Notes: a model not told the origin generated them from the sequence alone. A stretch of DNA of 41,912 bases from an uncultured Bacilli bacterium (GCA_944358535.1 CALVRH010000010.1:1-41912), one strand, 5' to 3'; positions 17,395 through 25,444 are shown, counted from the first letter of the stretch. A program made the numbers and translations.

Positions 17395-18024
17395 TTATAA
17401 TCTCATTTGTGGTTTTTCACCAGTTCTTTTAAACGGTATTTCTTCATTATTTAAACATGCAGTTATATTGGTAATTTTATACCAACCATTATTTTCGTCC
17501 CAAAAAACAAAACTTATTTCATCCGAATCGGCAGTGTTTTCTGGGCCAACCGTTAATAAACCTCCAAAAAAATATTTCTTTTCACCGTTTTTAGGTTGAA
17601 AATCTCTTTGTAATGTTTCTACCATTTTTAAATCTTGATTTGAAAAGTAACGACATGTTCCACCAATATAAGGATGAGTATGCACATGTGCAATGCAGTT
17701 ATATTTTTTACCATTAATTGCATTAATTAACTCTTTATACATTTGTGATATTTCACTTTTTTCATTCATATTGATATCAAAGACTCTCTTTGTCGGAACA
17801 TAATCGTCATAACTGCTAGGAATATCAAAATAGATTACATTCGGTTGGATTTCTCTGCCATACAATATAGTTCCATACTCTAATTCCTTATTTCCACTAA
17901 AAGCACACAAATTAATATCTCCTGATAATCTTGTATAGACTTCTTCAGATAAAATGATTCTACTATGTGGTAATTCTCTAAAGTTAAATTGATTTGTTGC
18001 TCCTGTTAAAATATCATTGCTCAT
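17395..18024 (-). CDS. JAMM/MPN-type metalloprotease
   Basis: 209 residues from ATG 18024, with AGGAG nine bases upstream. The JAMM zinc site is complete: a glutamate in ELEYG (E49), H115-T-H117 in HVHTHP, and S128-x-x-D131. The gap between the second His and Ser is ten residues, slightly longer than the usual seven. JAMM proteases cut isopeptide or peptide bonds after ubiquitin-like C-termini; in bacteria they occur in CBASS, ubiquitin-like conjugation systems and other islands. No E1, E2 or ubiquitin-like gene lies beside it here. A 165-bp repeat separates it from the DUF1016 gene upstream on the same strand. Confidence 0.75.
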   Translation of the reverse strand: MSNDILTGATNQFNFRELPHSRIILSEEVYTRLSGDINLCAFSGNKELEYGTILYGREIQPNVIYFDIPSSYDDYVPTKRVFDINMNEKSEISQMYKELINAINGKKYNCIAHVHTHPYIGGTCRYFSNQDLKMVETLQRDFQPKNGEKKYFFGGLLTVGPENTADSDEISFVFWDENNGWYKITNITACLNNEEIPFKRTGEKPQMRL

Positions 18025-18058
18025 AATATTCAATCTCCTCTCTTTCAATTATTATGGG

Positions 18059-18224
18059 GTTTACCTTGCGGTATCAACTAAAATAGTTTACCTCTTTTTT
18101 GAATAAAAATTGATCATTTTTGCTATTTTCTGCTGTTTATTTGAGAAAATGTGCAAGATCTAAAATCTCACAATCTCTTTATTTATAAAGATTTCGCAAA
18201 GGGGTTTACTAAATCGGTATCAAG
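18059..18224 (-). repeat. intergenic repeat copy A (about 166 bp)
   Basis: It is closely similar to 19301-19464. Both copies begin on the minus strand with TTGATACCGATTTAGTAAAC and end with GTTGATACCGCAAGGTAAAC, so the two ends of each copy are themselves short direct repeats (TTGATACCG, 4-5 bp, GTAAAC). The interior holds a conserved hairpin (TGTGAG with CTTGCA here; TGCGAG with CTTGCA in copy B, a change that keeps pairing). It fills the gap between the DUF1016 and JAMM genes. Confidence 0.9.
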
Positions 18225-18239
18225 CATTGAATCGGACTA

Positions 18240-19256
18240 TTATTCATTTTCATCACCACTTTCTATATCTATATGAAGATTAATTTCTTCTTCTGTTGGC
18301 AATTTATCTAATATATCTTTTGGTATATATTTCTTTAGTTTATAAGATGATACTCCGATTGGAAGATTTGTTCCTTTAAGCGACCATTCTACACTTAATT
18401 TATTTTTTTCTTTACAAAGTAGTAAACCAATTGTTGGATTATCAATTTCTTTTTTTAACGTTTCATCAATAGCTGTTACATAAAACCCTAATTGACCAAT
18501 ATATTCTGGCTTAAATGAAGTGGCTTTTAGTTCGACAACAATATAGCATCTTAGTTCTAAATGATAAAACAATAAATCAATATAGTAATCCCTATCTTCC
18601 ATTGAAATTTTATACTGATTGCCCACAAAACTAAATCCTTTTCCTAGTTCAACTAACAAATTTTTAATTTTAATTAGTAGTTCATTTTCTAACTCCTGTT
18701 CTTTATAATCATTTTTTAATGATATAAAATCAAAAATATATGGATCTTTTATAATATAATTTGCTAAATCAGAATTATCTTTAGGTAAAGTTATTTCAAA
18801 ATTATTATCACTTGTACCAATTCTCAGATGATAATTCAATTCGATTTGATGAACGAGCATTGATCTTCCCCAACCGTTTTCTATTATGCCTTGCAAATAA
18901 ATCTTTCTGGTTTCTTTATCCTTTACTTTATCCATTAAGACAACATTATGTCCCCACGGAACTTGTGCAACAAGTTGTTGCATAACTTCATCATCTTTAT
19001 ATTCCGTATAAAATTTTTTCATATATTTCAAGTTTCTTACAGAATAACCAGTAGCATTTGGATATTCTAATTTTAATTCTCTGGCTACTTCATCGATAAA
19101 TTTATTACCATATTCGTAATTATCATACAAAATTTTACCAAGTCTAAAATATAATTCAATTAAATTATGATTTACTTGTATTGCAGTTTTTAACCTAGTG
19201 ACTTTTATATCTGATTTTATAATGTTAATAATTTGTTTAAAGTTTTCTTCTAACAT
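18240..19256 (-). CDS. DUF1016 / YhcG-type PDDEXK nuclease domain protein
   Basis: 338 residues from ATG 19256, with AAAGGAGGG upstream; the frame runs on to 19319 but that extension lies inside the repeat. The N-terminal half (1-150) is the DUF1016 helical domain (GYSVRNLKYMKKFYTEY, WGHNVVLMDKV). The C-terminal half is a PDDEXK nuclease fold with D227 (IDLLFY), E242-L-K244 in VVELKA and Q255 in GQLGFY. Relatives occur in accessory and restriction-modification islands; direct activity data are few. It is flanked on both sides by copies of the 165-bp repeat, which suggests it moved or is controlled as a cassette. Confidence 0.85.
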   Translation of the reverse strand: MLEENFKQIINIIKSDIKVTRLKTAIQVNHNLIELYFRLGKILYDNYEYGNKFIDEVARELKLEYPNATGYSVRNLKYMKKFYTEYKDDEVMQQLVAQVPWGHNVVLMDKVKDKETRKIYLQGIIENGWGRSMLVHQIELNYHLRIGTSDNNFEITLPKDNSDLANYIIKDPYIFDFISLKNDYKEQELENELLIKIKNLLVELGKGFSFVGNQYKISMEDRDYYIDLLFYHLELRCYIVVELKATSFKPEYIGQLGFYVTAIDETLKKEIDNPTIGLLLCKEKNKLSVEWSLKGTNLPIGVSSYKLKKYIPKDILDKLPTEEEINLHIDIESGDENE

Positions 19257-19300
19257 AAATTCCCTCCTTTCTTTATAAGATTTCAATAATATTAAGTAGA

Positions 19301-19464
19301 GTTTACCTTGCGGTATCAACTAAAAATTTTACCTTATTTTTTAATAAAATTTACTCATTTAGTTCATTTTTGCAGTTTATTTGAGAAAATGTGCAAGTTT
19401 TAAAACCTCGCAATTTCTTTATTTTTAAGGATTTCACAAAGGTGTTTACTAAATCGGTATCAAG
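19301..19464 (-). repeat. intergenic repeat copy B (about 164 bp)
   Basis: The second copy of the 18059-18224 repeat. On the minus strand it starts 3 bp after the stop codon of the RhuM remnant and ends about 45 bp before the DUF1016 start. The outer 20-bp ends are identical or nearly so to copy A; the centre has diverged to roughly 75-80 percent by eye. Confidence 0.9.
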
Positions 19465-19467
19465 AAG

Positions 19468-19655
19468 TTAATATTTAGTTTTTGAAAATTCTCTTAAAAT
19501 ATAAGTAGCCCATCTTCTAAACCCTATTGCTCTATCAGAATTGACTCTATATCCAACAGAAATAACAGCATCTAAATTATAGTATAGTTTTTTCTTTTTA
19601 CTTTCCTATTTCCTTCTTGTTGAACTACCGAGAATTCCTCGGCAGTTGAATTTCA
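19468..19655 (-). pseudogene. RhuM-family gene remnant
   Basis: The frame directly downstream of the TGA at 19653-19655 reads on without a stop to TAA 19468-19470. It contains AEEFSVVQQEGN, LYYNLDAVISVGYRVNSDRA and FRRWATYILREFSK, which are the diagnostic blocks of RhuM-family proteins. The full family is about 330 residues; only about 60 residues from the middle survive, with no start. It is in the same frame as the DinD-like piece upstream, separated by a single TGA. Confidence 0.75.
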
Positions 19656-19922
19656 ATCAAGTTCATAATCAAGAACTTTCCTTTTGGCAGTTTTACCTAA
19701 TTCTATCATTTTGTTGGTTTCAACAAAATGATTAAGTACATTAAAATTGCTATTTTCACAAGATGTTATAGCTTTCTCTATTACTATTTTAAAGTTTCTC
19801 CACTCTTTATACTCCAATACTTTTTGTAATTCACGTGCATACCAATATTCGTTTCCATATTCATCTATATGCATTATATTTTCAAAAATGTTGTTAGTAT
19901 GATTAGTACTAATTTTCTTCAT
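19653..19922 (-). pseudogene. 5' fragment of a DinD-like (BRO-N type) gene
   Basis: 89 residues with an AGGAGGG Shine-Dalgarno before ATG 19922. It has YGNEYWYARELQKVLEYKEWRNF and the DinD-type block AITSCENS, then VETNKMIELGKTAKRKVLDYEL. In DinD-like proteins this last block is followed by RYACYLIVQNGDPRK and about 180 more residues; here it stops at a TGA and joins RhuM sequence. It may still be translated as a short BRO-N-like peptide. DinD-type proteins are linked to DNA-damage responses and phage antirepressors. Confidence 0.75.
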
Positions 19923-20096
19923 TATTCCCTCCTTCTATTTATAAATGTATAAAAACTCATTTTTCTAGTTTTTTATTTTATAAGCTAGAGATGGTTTGGC
20001 ATAAATATAGCTCGCATAATTAATATTTGATTTTTTATTCATACTTATGACATTCCCATTTAAATCCATTTCATTATATCATAATTTAAGATAAAA
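19923..20096. other. intergenic region without a gene
   Basis: A 174-bp AT-rich gap. I see the ribosome binding site of the DinD-like gene and no convincing ORF or RNA. Confidence 0.5.
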
Positions 20097-20119
20097 GAAA
20101 AAGTAGAATAAATCTACTT
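20097..20119 (-). terminator. terminator of tsaC
   Basis: AAGTAGA/TCTACTT stem with a 5-nt loop, then T-rich sequence on the minus strand; the stop TAG at 20114-20116 lies inside the 5' arm. Confidence 0.8.
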
Positions 20120-20710
20120 GATATTATTAGGAAAATCTTTAATAATTTGATTAGCTACAGTTTCTTTTCTTATAATTATAATTTTTTCATTTTCTATTTT
20201 AATAATGGAAGATGGTTCACTATTAATGATACCGGCTTTTTCAACATAGGAAATATATTTTAATAAGTCTTTATCAACCATTTCAGGGTTTGTGATTGTA
20301 TTTTGACCAGAGATATTGGCACTTGTCGAGATTATTGGGTTTCCAACTTCTTGAATTATTTTTTTTAGGTTTTCATTATTTGGCATTCTAATTCCAACTA
20401 AGTTACTACCAGCGGTTATTTCATCACTTATTTTATCGTTTTTATGAAGTAAAATTGTTAATTTGCCCGGCAAGTATTTTTGAATTATTTTGTTTTCCAA
20501 GGGGCTTAAATCTTTAGTATATTTTTTTAACATATTTAGACTATCAACTAGTAATAGTAATGGTTTATTTTTATCTCTTTGTTTACACTTATAAACTTTA
20601 TGGATGGCTTTTAGATTATTCATGTCAGCGGATATACCATATACGGTGTCGGTTGGAATGATGACAAGATTTCCTTTTTTGATTTCACTGACAATCTTTT
20701 TTATGTTCAT
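20114..20710 (-). CDS. tsaC: L-threonylcarbamoyladenylate synthase (YrdC domain)
   Basis: 198 residues, a YrdC domain without the extra Sua5 C-terminal domain. It has IPTDTVYGISAD at 18-29, YKCKQRDKNKPL (the KxR motif that binds ATP/threonine), the PGKLTILL strand, VGIRMP and ISTSANISG. It makes threonylcarbamoyl-AMP from threonine, bicarbonate and ATP, for the t6A modification at position 37 of ANN-decoding tRNAs. The partners TsaB, TsaD and TsaE are not in the window. AAAGGAGTGA precedes ATG 20710. It ends a short minus-strand operon with the two genes upstream. Confidence 0.93.
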   Translation of the reverse strand: MNIKKIVSEIKKGNLVIIPTDTVYGISADMNNLKAIHKVYKCKQRDKNKPLLLLVDSLNMLKKYTKDLSPLENKIIQKYLPGKLTILLHKNDKISDEITAGSNLVGIRMPNNENLKKIIQEVGNPIISTSANISGQNTITNPEMVDKDLLKYISYVEKAGIINSEPSSIIKIENEKIIIIRKETVANQIIKDFPNNIK

Positions 20711-20740
20711 AGTAGTTCACTCCTTTAAATTTTGATAATT

Positions 20741-21106
20741 TTACTTATGTTTTAGGTTTAGTTTTTTTGTTTTATTTTTAGTTTCTATAAGTAAATTAAC
20801 ATTTTTAATATAGATGTTATAAGCTTTATTCCAAGTATTTGTGTGACTATATAAATTTATAAATAAGGCAAAGCATATAATTAATATAATAAAATTATAG
20901 TAATTATCTATAGGATAGTTCATTATTAATAAAAGAAAAAGTATAGCTGTCCAAATGAATAATATTAAATAATATAATATTTTATTTTTGGCTACTAAAG
21001 AAAAATATTTTATTTTGATATCAAATTTATAGTCTAATATTACAAATAATAAAGAAACTATTATCGTGATAATCAAAATAATAATTAGGGAAAAAGCATA
21101 AATCAT
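20741..21106 (-). CDS. hypothetical membrane protein
   Basis: 121 residues with three hydrophobic segments (about 2-24, 42-61, 68-86) and a basic C-terminal tail of about 35 residues (KNKTKKLNLKHK end). AGGAGGG precedes ATG 21106. I recognise no family. It lies 28-30 bp from the genes on either side and is probably co-transcribed with tsaC and the flavodoxin-like gene. Confidence 0.7.
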   Translation of the reverse strand: MIYAFSLIIILIITIIVSLLFVILDYKFDIKIKYFSLVAKNKILYYLILFIWTAILFLLLIMNYPIDNYYNFIILIICFALFINLYSHTNTWNKAYNIYIKNVNLLIETKNKTKKLNLKHK

Positions 21107-21134
21107 ATTGGTTACCCTCCTTTTTGTTTGTTTT

Positions 21135-21611
21135 TTAAATGTGTTTTATTTGCATGAATTTAATGATTTCTTCTAGATTTTCTAAAGATACAAAATTATA
21201 TCCTTTTTTAAACATTTCTTTAGTTTTAGAATCTTTATTTTTCATAGTGATACCTACTAGTTTAACTAGTATTTTTTTAGGTAAATTTAATTTTGAATAA
21301 TCAAGCCCACCTCTTAGGTAAAAAAATGGTTTATCTATTTTATTATTAATTTTTAATTCTTTTAAATATTTATCACTATAGGGATAGGCTCCAACAGCTC
21401 CATAACATAAGACATTATATTTTTTATCTATTTTATCTTTTTCTTTAATTTTACTGGCACATATCCAACTTAAAAAAACTATTTTATCATTTTCATTTAC
21501 TTTGTTCTTTGCTTCTTTGATTGAATAATATGGAAGATGAAGTTTTTGACTTAATATTTTGGCGTATTCTAAGGTATGACCAGTTTTACTTTCATAAATA
21601 ATTTTTATCAT
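21135..21611 (-). CDS. flavodoxin-like domain protein
   Basis: 158 residues. The start IKIIYESKTGHTLEYAKIL is a flavodoxin phosphate-binding loop (S/T-x-T-G-x-T), and later YGAVGAYPYSDKYLKEL fits the next FMN-binding loop. The C-terminal third (MKNKDSKTKEMFKKGYNFV) resembles the HemG/flavodoxin_5-type proteins. It likely binds FMN and carries electrons in the cytoplasm; the partner is unknown. AGGAGGG precedes ATG 21611. Confidence 0.7.
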   Translation of the reverse strand: MIKIIYESKTGHTLEYAKILSQKLHLPYYSIKEAKNKVNENDKIVFLSWICASKIKEKDKIDKKYNVLCYGAVGAYPYSDKYLKELKINNKIDKPFFYLRGGLDYSKLNLPKKILVKLVGITMKNKDSKTKEMFKKGYNFVSLENLEEIIKFMQIKHI

Positions 21612-21674
21612 ATAACCCTCCTTTTTTATTCACTTTTATTATATCATTGATTTTTTAATAATGAAAAGTTTTTA

Positions 21675-21699
21675 GAAAAAAAAGCAACGTGTGTTGCTT
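21675..21699 (-). terminator. terminator of lepB
   Basis: AAGCAAC/GTTGCTT stem, 4-nt loop and eight T on the minus strand; it overlaps the lepB stop codon. Confidence 0.9.
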
Positions 21700-22246
21700 A
21701 GTTAAAAGGACCAATTTTATCTAGAGGAAAAATGGCAAAACTTGTGGTCCCATCAATATCTTCACTTGGAATTAAGCCGAGTATACGACTATCGGTAGAA
21801 TTTGTCCGGTTATCACCCATAACAAAATAATAACCTTCTGGTATTTTGTCGTAGCCAATTTCTTCTAAATTGAAGTCAGCGGTTACTTTATTATTTAAAA
21901 AAGGTTCAGGAATGTATTTTCCATTAATATAAAGTTTGCCTTCTTTGTATTCGACTGTTTCACCAGGAAGTCCAATTACTCTTTTTATGAGTTTAGCTCC
22001 ATTATAATTGAATACGACTATATCAAAGCGCTTATAACTTTTATCATATTTTTTAAGTAATAATATTTCTTTGTCCTCTAAGGTTGAAAACATTGAAAGT
22101 CCTTCAACTTGTACTGGAGTTATAATAAAACTTCTTACTAAAACAACAGCAGTTATTATAATCACATATGGAACTGTACCTTTTAAAAATTTACTTATTT
22201 TACTTTCTTGTTTTTCTTTAGTCTCTTGTTTTTCTTTAGTTTCCAT
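21698..22246 (-). CDS. lepB: signal peptidase I
   Basis: 182 residues from ATG 22246, with GGAGGGG upstream; the frame continues to 22327 inside rplS but that is not likely used. One membrane segment (about 21-43) anchors it with the catalytic domain outside. The nucleophile serine is in VEGLSMFSTL, where the usual SMxPT is SMFST; the general-base lysine is in LIKRVIGLPGE; GDNRTNSTDSR is the C-terminal box. It cleaves signal peptides of exported proteins. The charged N-terminal tail contains a KEKQET unit encoded by an 18-bp tandem duplication (22207-22242). It follows rplS, as in many Firmicutes. Confidence 0.92.
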   Translation of the reverse strand: METKEKQETKEKQESKISKFLKGTVPYVIIITAVVLVRSFIITPVQVEGLSMFSTLEDKEILLLKKYDKSYKRFDIVVFNYNGAKLIKRVIGLPGETVEYKEGKLYINGKYIPEPFLNNKVTADFNLEEIGYDKIPEGYYFVMGDNRTNSTDSRILGLIPSEDIDGTTSFAIFPLDKIGPFN

Positions 22247-22263
22247 TTTTCCCCTCCATATTG

Positions 22264-22291
22264 AAAAAAATAAGGTCTTTAAGACCTTATT
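22264..22291 (-). terminator. terminator of rplS
   Basis: An 11-bp stem (AATAAGGTCTT with AAGACCTTATT) followed by seven T on the minus strand; the rplS stop codon is part of the 5' arm. It lies between rplS and lepB, so lepB gets reduced read-through or its own promoter. Confidence 0.9.
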
Positions 22292-22625
22292 TTCTTTCTT
22301 TAATTTTTGCTTGTCCTTTAAGGTCACGTAAATAATTAAGTTTAGCTCTTCTAACTTTACCTTTTCTAATTACTTCTACGCTATCAACCTTAGGTGAGCT
22401 ATATGGGAAAGTTCTTTCTACACCAACACCACTAGATTTTTTTCTAACAGTGTAGTTTTTACTAACGCCACTACCTTTGATAGCAATTACGATACCTTCG
22501 AACGCTTGAATTCTTTCACGTTTTCCTTCTATGATACGAACGTTTACTTTAATGGTATCACCAACGCGAAATTCTGGTAGGTCTGTTCTAATTTGTTTTT
22601 GAGTTATTTTATCTACCAAATTCAC
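22287..22625 (-). CDS. rplS: 50S ribosomal protein L19
   Basis: 112 residues from GTG 22625, where AAAGGAG sits 7 bases upstream; ATG codons further up in the same frame lie in the leader or promoter. [49 protein letters not shown] and [20 protein letters not shown] are all classic L19 blocks. It sits at the 30S-50S interface. Its own promoter and leader lie just upstream, although it follows trmD in the usual rimM-trmD-rplS order. Confidence 0.97.
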   Translation of the reverse strand: MNLVDKITQKQIRTDLPEFRVGDTIKVNVRIIEGKRERIQAFEGIVIAIKGSGVSKNYTVRKKSSGVGVERTFPYSSPKVDSVEVIRKGKVRRAKLNYLRDLKGQAKIKERK

Positions 22626-22690
22626 AGTATCACTCCTTTGCATAAATCTATGATCATAAGTAAATTTTACACTAAGCGGATCACGACGTA
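22626..22690 (-). ncRNA. probable L19 leader (5' UTR of rplS)
   Basis: About 65 nt between the promoter and the GTG start. TGATC near the 5' end can pair with GATCA further on, with an inner GTAAA/TTTAC stem, giving one main hairpin just before the Shine-Dalgarno. Ribosomal protein L19 leaders that mediate autoregulation are known from Bacillota. Position and structure fit, but I cannot run a covariance search. Confidence 0.5.
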
Positions 22691-22694
22691 TTAA

Positions 22695-22723
22695 ATTGTA
22701 CCACATATTTTAAAAATGTGCAA
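22695..22723 (-). promoter_or_regulatory. sigma-A-type promoter of rplS
   Basis: TTGCAC (22723-22718) and TACAAT (22700-22695) with exactly 17 bp between them. It starts immediately after the stop of the preceding gene. Confidence 0.8.
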
Positions 22724-22725
22724 GG

Positions 22726-23112
22726 TCAAAGTTTATTTTCTATGATGAAATTATATGCTTCATATGGAAAAATCATTTCTCTTTGAGCTAAATTATATAA
22801 TTTAATGAGATATTTTATTTTTTCATCAAGATTACCTGTGTCATTAATTTTAGTTTTATACTTTTTATATGTTTGAATTTCTAAAAATGTCATCATTTCA
22901 TAGTCTTCACTATTTTTTATAATCGAAAGTGCATAGTTTATTTTTTCTTGTTTAGTTAGAATTTTATGATTAAATGTAAATAGGTTTTGTTCAAAGTTTT
23001 TAATGTCATTTACAGTTTTTAGATTATCATCTTGAATTATTTCTATGAGCTCTTTAATTATATTAAAGTTATTATTATTTTGATGATTTAAAAGATTGTT
23101 TATTAGATTCAT
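22726..23112 (-). CDS. hypothetical protein
   Basis: 128 residues, low in complexity at the start (LLNHQNNNNF), then predicted helices with many Lys and Asn. No membrane segment and no recognised motif. AAGG precedes ATG 23112. It follows the other unknown gene by one base and is in the rimM-trmD transcript; nothing shows its role. Confidence 0.65.
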   Translation of the reverse strand: MNLINNLLNHQNNNNFNIIKELIEIIQDDNLKTVNDIKNFEQNLFTFNHKILTKQEKINYALSIIKNSEDYEMMTFLEIQTYKKYKTKINDTGNLDEKIKYLIKLYNLAQREMIFPYEAYNFIIENKL

Positions 23113-23113
23113 G

Positions 23114-23557
23114 TTACCTTGATTTTCCTTGTGATTTAGTATTTTGTTTAGTTAGTTCTTTTAATTTTTCTTTTAGTTCTAGTTCAACCATACCAACTTT
23201 TTTTAGTAAATGGCGGATATATTTTTTGTCTAAAAATTTTGAGTATTTATTCATAATTAGGTTTTTATATCTAGTTACATCATCCAAAACTAGTTCTAGA
23301 CTATCGGGATCCTCATCTTCATCATCAATAACAGTGAAAAGAAATGTTAAATAGGTATTTAATTTGTTCTTTATTTTTCTTTTTAAGACATTTTCAATTA
23401 GTTCTGGTTTGACTAATATTAATCTGCTTACTTCAACACCATCATAAGGTACATTGTTTCCTGGTTTAATTTTAAAACCATGTATATGACTATAGTCAAT
23501 ATATCCATATACTATTTCATTATTATCTTTATCACAAATGTAGTATCTTTCATCCAT
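23114..23557 (-). CDS. hypothetical protein between trmD and rplS
   Basis: 147 residues from ATG 23557 with GGTGAG upstream. It starts with a beta-rich part ([20 protein letters not shown], then [16 protein letters not shown]), has an acidic stretch [11 protein letters not shown] near residue 82, and ends in charged helices ([17 protein letters not shown]). It overlaps the trmD stop by 8 bp, so it is translationally coupled to trmD. I recognise no family. Confidence 0.7.
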   Translation of the reverse strand: MDERYYICDKDNNEIVYGYIDYSHIHGFKIKPGNNVPYDGVEVSRLILVKPELIENVLKRKIKNKLNTYLTFLFTVIDDEDEDPDSLELVLDDVTRYKNLIMNKYSKFLDKKYIRHLLKKVGMVELELKEKLKELTKQNTKSQGKSR

Positions 23558-24230
23558 TTTTCTCACCATTTTCTAATAAATCAGGGCGTCTTTGTTTAGT
23601 CTTTTTTAAAGCTTCTTCTTCGCGGTATTTTTTAATATTAGCGTGATGACCAGACAGTAGAACTTCTGGAACTTTCATACCTCTAAAATCTACAGGTTTA
23701 GTATATACTGGATAATCTAATAAATTATTATTAAAAGAGTCGTTTAAATGTGATTCTTTTTCGATGACACCATCAATTAGTCTAGTTACACTATCCGTAA
23801 TAACCATACTAGCAAGCTCACCACCAGTTAAGACATAATCACCAATACTAATTTCCATATCGGCTAAGGTTCTAATTCTTTCATCAAACCCTTCATAGTG
23901 ACCACATATTAATATTAGATGTTTTTCTTTAGCTAAGTTATAGGCTATTTTTTGTTTATAAGTTTGACCTTGCGGAGTCATTAGAATTACTTTGGTATTT
24001 TCTTGTTTTAAGTCATCAACGGCATCAAATATGGGCTGGGGCATTAAAACCATGCCTCTTCCACCACCATATCCATAGTCATCTACTTTTTTATGAGGAT
24101 CTTTACTATATTTTCTTATATCATGAATTTGTATATCGACGAGTTTATTTTGAATGGCTCTTTTTATAATTGATGTATTTAAGAAGCCTTCGAACATTTC
24201 GGGAAAGATTGTTAAAATATCAATCTTCAT
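23550..24230 (-). CDS. trmD: tRNA (guanine37-N1)-methyltransferase
   Basis: 226 residues with a SPOUT trefoil knot: [20 protein letters not shown] at the start, [31 protein letters not shown], and [15 protein letters not shown]. It methylates G37 in tRNAs reading CNN/UNN-type codons and prevents +1 frameshifts. The start is within the last codons of rimM (11-bp overlap), the standard coupling in this operon. Confidence 0.96.
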   Translation of the reverse strand: MKIDILTIFPEMFEGFLNTSIIKRAIQNKLVDIQIHDIRKYSKDPHKKVDDYGYGGGRGMVLMPQPIFDAVDDLKQENTKVILMTPQGQTYKQKIAYNLAKEKHLILICGHYEGFDERIRTLADMEISIGDYVLTGGELASMVITDSVTRLIDGVIEKESHLNDSFNNNLLDYPVYTKPVDFRGMKVPEVLLSGHHANIKKYREEEALKKTKQRRPDLLENGEKNG

Positions 24231-24690
24231 CGATGAATCCTTTTATTAAATCTAATTTAATATCATCGCCAATATTTTTGACAAATTCATCAACATAAGG
24301 TACTAGGTATTCTTTTTTTCCTTTAATAACTAATATTTCTTTACCATTATTATTTATGATATTAGTAAGTGTACCAATATATTTACCTTTGTCATAAACT
24401 TTTTTACCATATAAATCCTCATTTAGAGGACCTTTAAAAGTATAATCCTCTTTATCAATATATACTTTTTCTCCTTTAAATTTTAAAACATCATTAATAT
24501 CATTATAATTTTCAAAGGTGACCATATCATAGTTTTTATGTTTTCTATAGGTTTTTATTTTAAGTTTTTCGCTTTTTATATATAGATAATTATTAGGTTT
24601 AAAAACTGTTTCTTTATATTTAAAAAAAGAGATGATACGTACTTCGCCTTTAATGCCATGGGTATTTACTAAATCACCAATATATAGCAT
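24220..24690 (-). CDS. rimM: 16S rRNA processing protein RimM
   Basis: 156 residues. It starts with [17 protein letters not shown], the RimM N-domain signature, and has [15 protein letters not shown] and [13 protein letters not shown] in the PRC-barrel part. It binds S19 and helps 30S head maturation. GAGGTGAT precedes ATG 24690. It is followed by trmD as usual; the normal neighbour rpsP is absent and a SpoU methyltransferase gene stands in its place. Confidence 0.95.
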   Translation of the reverse strand: MLYIGDLVNTHGIKGEVRIISFFKYKETVFKPNNYLYIKSEKLKIKTYRKHKNYDMVTFENYNDINDVLKFKGEKVYIDKEDYTFKGPLNEDLYGKKVYDKGKYIGTLTNIINNNGKEILVIKGKKEYLVPYVDEFVKNIGDDIKLDLIKGFIDED

Positions 24691-24700
24691 TTTATCACCT

Positions 24701-25423
24701 CTATTTCGTTAATTCATACAAGATTATACTGGTAGCTACACCAACATTTAAACTTTCACAATTATGGTTCATGGGAATATATAAATATTCATCACACATA
24801 TCTAATAATTTTTTATCTACCCCACTACCTTCATTGCCCATTATTATAGCAAATTTTGAAATTTTTTCAAGGGTACTTAAGTCTTTTCCACCATCAACTT
24901 TAGTTCCAAATATAGGTATTTGATCTTTTATTTCTTTTAAAAATTGTGGTAATTCTTTTTTTATAATATTTGTTTTGAAAATCATACCTTGAGATGCTCT
25001 AATGACTTTATCACTATAAGGGTCGGCACATTTATCATTAATAATTATAGTGTCTACATTAAAAGCTACACTGCTTCTAATAATTGTTCCAAGATTACCT
25101 GGGTCTTGGATACTATCTAGAATTAATAGTTTAGTACCTTTTAAAGTCATGGCTTTTTTTTCACATATTCCAATAATACCTGTGGGAGTTTCAACTTCAC
25201 TTAAAGTTTTTAAAACGTTTTCGGTTATGTAATTTGTTTTGATATCTAAATTTAAGGTTTGATTTTCCAAAAGCAGAAGTTCTTTTAAATATCCACTATT
25301 ATAGGCTTCTTTGACAAGGTGATTGCCTTCGATTAAAAAAAGGTTTTGTTTATCACGATATTTTTTTATTTTTAACTTTGCTAGTTCTTTAATTTTAGGG
25401 TTATTAGCTGAACTATATAGCAT
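24701..25423 (-). CDS. TrmH/SpoU-family RNA 2'-O-methyltransferase
   Basis: 240 residues from ATG 25423, with AAGGTG upstream; a GTG at 25432 falls within that site. The N-terminal domain has LYSSANNPKIKELAKLK and FLIEGNHLVKEAYNS; the SPOUT domain has ILDSIQDPGNLGTIIRS, IIMGNEGSGVD and IPMNHNCESLNVGVATSI. This is the same fold as RlmB at 15 kb but with the L30e-like substrate domain of the TsnR/RlmB-like 23S methyltransferases. The target nucleotide is unknown. It precedes rimM by 10 bp. Confidence 0.88.
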   Translation of the reverse strand: MLYSSANNPKIKELAKLKIKKYRDKQNLFLIEGNHLVKEAYNSGYLKELLLLENQTLNLDIKTNYITENVLKTLSEVETPTGIIGICEKKAMTLKGTKLLILDSIQDPGNLGTIIRSSVAFNVDTIIINDKCADPYSDKVIRASQGMIFKTNIIKKELPQFLKEIKDQIPIFGTKVDGGKDLSTLEKISKFAIIMGNEGSGVDKKLLDMCDEYLYIPMNHNCESLNVGVATSIILYELTK

Positions 25424-25444
25424 GTTTTTCACCTTCTTTTATGG

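Noticed and set aside
19257-19319. N-terminal extension of the DUF1016 protein
   Set aside because: The extra 21 codons lie in and next to the repeat and skip the strong AAAGGAGGG Shine-Dalgarno before ATG 19256.
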